NCBI GenBank assembly: GCA_945928575.1 | Contig: CAMENP010000006.1 | Coordinates: 83,891-147,890, forward strand | Direction: 5' to 3' | DNA length: 64,000 bases | From: an uncultured Butyrivibrio sp. | Lineage (GTDB): Bacteria; Bacillota; Clostridia; Lachnospirales; Lachnospiraceae | In this document: piece by piece, positions 63,564-64,000 of the stretch | Layout: every line of letters starts with the position of its first letter | Numbering within the stretch: the stretch's first letter is position 1 | The notes under the pieces: generated by a model | What the model was told of the DNA's origin: nothing | What the model saw: only the letters and a program-made list of their open reading frames with translations | Database searches by the model: none | Position numbers and translations under genes: made by a program

Positions 63564-63569
63564 ATTCTA
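63564..63569 (-). promoter_or_regulatory. Extended -10 promoter of pullulanase gene 2
   Basis: TAGAAT preceded by TGC forms an extended -10 box on the minus strand. No good -35 box is present at 17 bases. The shared 22-bp element starts exactly in the -35 region, so an activator may be needed. Confidence 0.5.
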
Positions 63570-63588
63570 GCAAAAAAAGAATTTTTCT

Positions 63589-63610
63589 TAAATATCAATA
63601 ATCTTAGAAT
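63589..63610. repeat. 22-bp element shared by both pullulanase genes, copy 2
   Basis: It is identical to 53875-53896 over all 22 bases and in the same orientation. Here it abuts the -35 region. Its TCTTAGA block (63602-63608) recurs at 63622-63628, exactly 20 bases away, about two helical turns. Confidence 0.65.
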
Positions 63611-63644
63611 CGTGTCAGATTTCTTAGATGTTTTAAACAGTGCA

Positions 63645-63690
63645 AAAAAAGCCGGCAGTTTAATCAAATTTCATTGAATTAAACTGCCGG
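63645..63690 (-). terminator. Terminator after the Rpn-like gene
   Basis: The 13-base arms 63652-63664 and 63678-63690 pair perfectly. On the minus strand they are followed by CTTTTTTT. They separate the end gene from pullulanase 2. Confidence 0.88.
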
Positions 63691-63722
63691 TTCCAACATT
63701 CTTACCGGGTTCCAATTATGCT

Positions 63723-64000
63723 TTATGCTCCTGTTGTTCCAACTTCTCCGTCTCGGTATTTCTCCATCCGTTTCTCGGCTTCTTCGCGTGTCAGATTGCA
63801 TTCTTCCATCAGGCGCTGTATAGATTCTTCACGGCTGCACCCGAATTTACGGCATAGCGACAGCACTGCCTGTTCGCGTCCAAGTTGTTCTCCTTCTGCT
63901 CTTCCTTCTGCCCGCTCATCCTGCCGTATCAGCTCCATCTCACGTTCTTCATCAAATTCATATATGCTCATCTTCTTGACCTCCGCACCTCTCCCGCCAA
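63723..64000 (-). CDS. C-terminal part of a probable Rpn family nuclease/putative transposase (runs off window)
   Basis: The frame stays open to the window edge, so the true start lies beyond. The visible tail reads GAEVKKMSIYEFDEE, then a charged segment with AEGRAEGEQLGREQ, and ends EEAEKRMEKYRDGE. This resembles the variable C-terminal tail of Rpn/PD-(D/E)XK putative transposases, which are very common in Lachnospiraceae. The nuclease domain is not in the window, so the call rests on the tail only. An internal ATG at 63971 would give an 82-residue protein but is probably not the real start. Confidence 0.55.
   Translation of the reverse strand, partial: GGRGAEVKKMSIYEFDEEREMELIRQDERAEGRAEGEQLGREQAVLSLCRKFGCSREESIQRLMEECNLTREEAEKRMEKYRDGEVGTTGA

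Noticed and set aside
1..64000. CRISPR array, insertion-sequence ends or prophage module
   Set aside because: No evenly spaced repeats, transposase with terminal repeats, or phage structural genes were seen. Only the partial Rpn-like gene at the right edge suggests mobile DNA.

Overview
The window looks like chromosomal DNA of a Gram-positive anaerobe of the Lachnospiraceae (Clostridia). The basis is family resemblance: low-to-moderate GC, IreB, DUF1292, YlbF, RNase J, SigK, two LCP proteins, Firmicutes-type 6S RNA, a T-box before pheST, type I pullulanases with CBM41-like modules, and a GH5 enzyme with Fn3-like repeats. Genus cannot be fixed from sequence alone. Almost every gene lies on the minus strand. 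The plus-strand units (tRNA-Arg plus a membrane HNH protein, an HPr-like protein, YihY, a DacF-type carboxypeptidase) are isolated, and most have their own recognisable promoter. Coding density is very high, and the only gap above 300 bases (about 29.10-29.44 kb) holds the 6S RNA.

Layout: 0-5 kb has the start of ligA, rluF, tRNA-Arg(CCG) with an AT-rich membrane HNH gene, and a secreted GH5 gene cut from its Fn3-like repeats by one in-frame TAG. 5-10.2 kb is a cell-envelope/glycan set (LCP, nucleotidyltransferase, LCP, GT2, manC). 10.2-17.6 kb is the conserved Firmicutes block mtaB-ireB-ruvX-DUF1292-rnj-ylbF-mltG-like-trmR-U32 peptidase, followed by sigK. 17.7-29.1 kb has the HPr-like gene, thiI-cysteine desulfurase-rsmE-prmA-M18 peptidase-scpB-scpA, a phosphoesterase, yihY and a large SpoIID-like protein. 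29.1-43 kb has 6S RNA, gpmI, exoA, hemW, a DUF5662 gene, lepA, a GlmU-like acyltransferase, glmS, topB, an AAA/DUF234 ATPase, a YfbR-like HD phosphohydrolase and galM. 43-51 kb has a PilZ protein, queA, T-box-pheS-pheT, dacF and gltA.

The right end (51-63.6 kb) is the most distinctive part. Two paralogous lipoprotein pullulanases, a small surface protein with an X25-like starch-binding module, a heterodimeric ABC exporter with its MarR regulator, and a 2-isopropylmalate synthase fused to an AraC-type DNA-binding domain are clustered. The two pullulanase genes share an exact 22-bp element upstream. The leuA fusion has an 18-bp perfect palindrome beside its promoter. The window ends in the C-terminal part of a probable Rpn-type nuclease/transposase gene.

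The strongest candidates for undescribed biology are the LeuA-AraC fusion as a leucine-sensing, DNA-binding enzyme and the shared control element of the pullulanase pair. All functional calls come from reading motifs; no database search was run.
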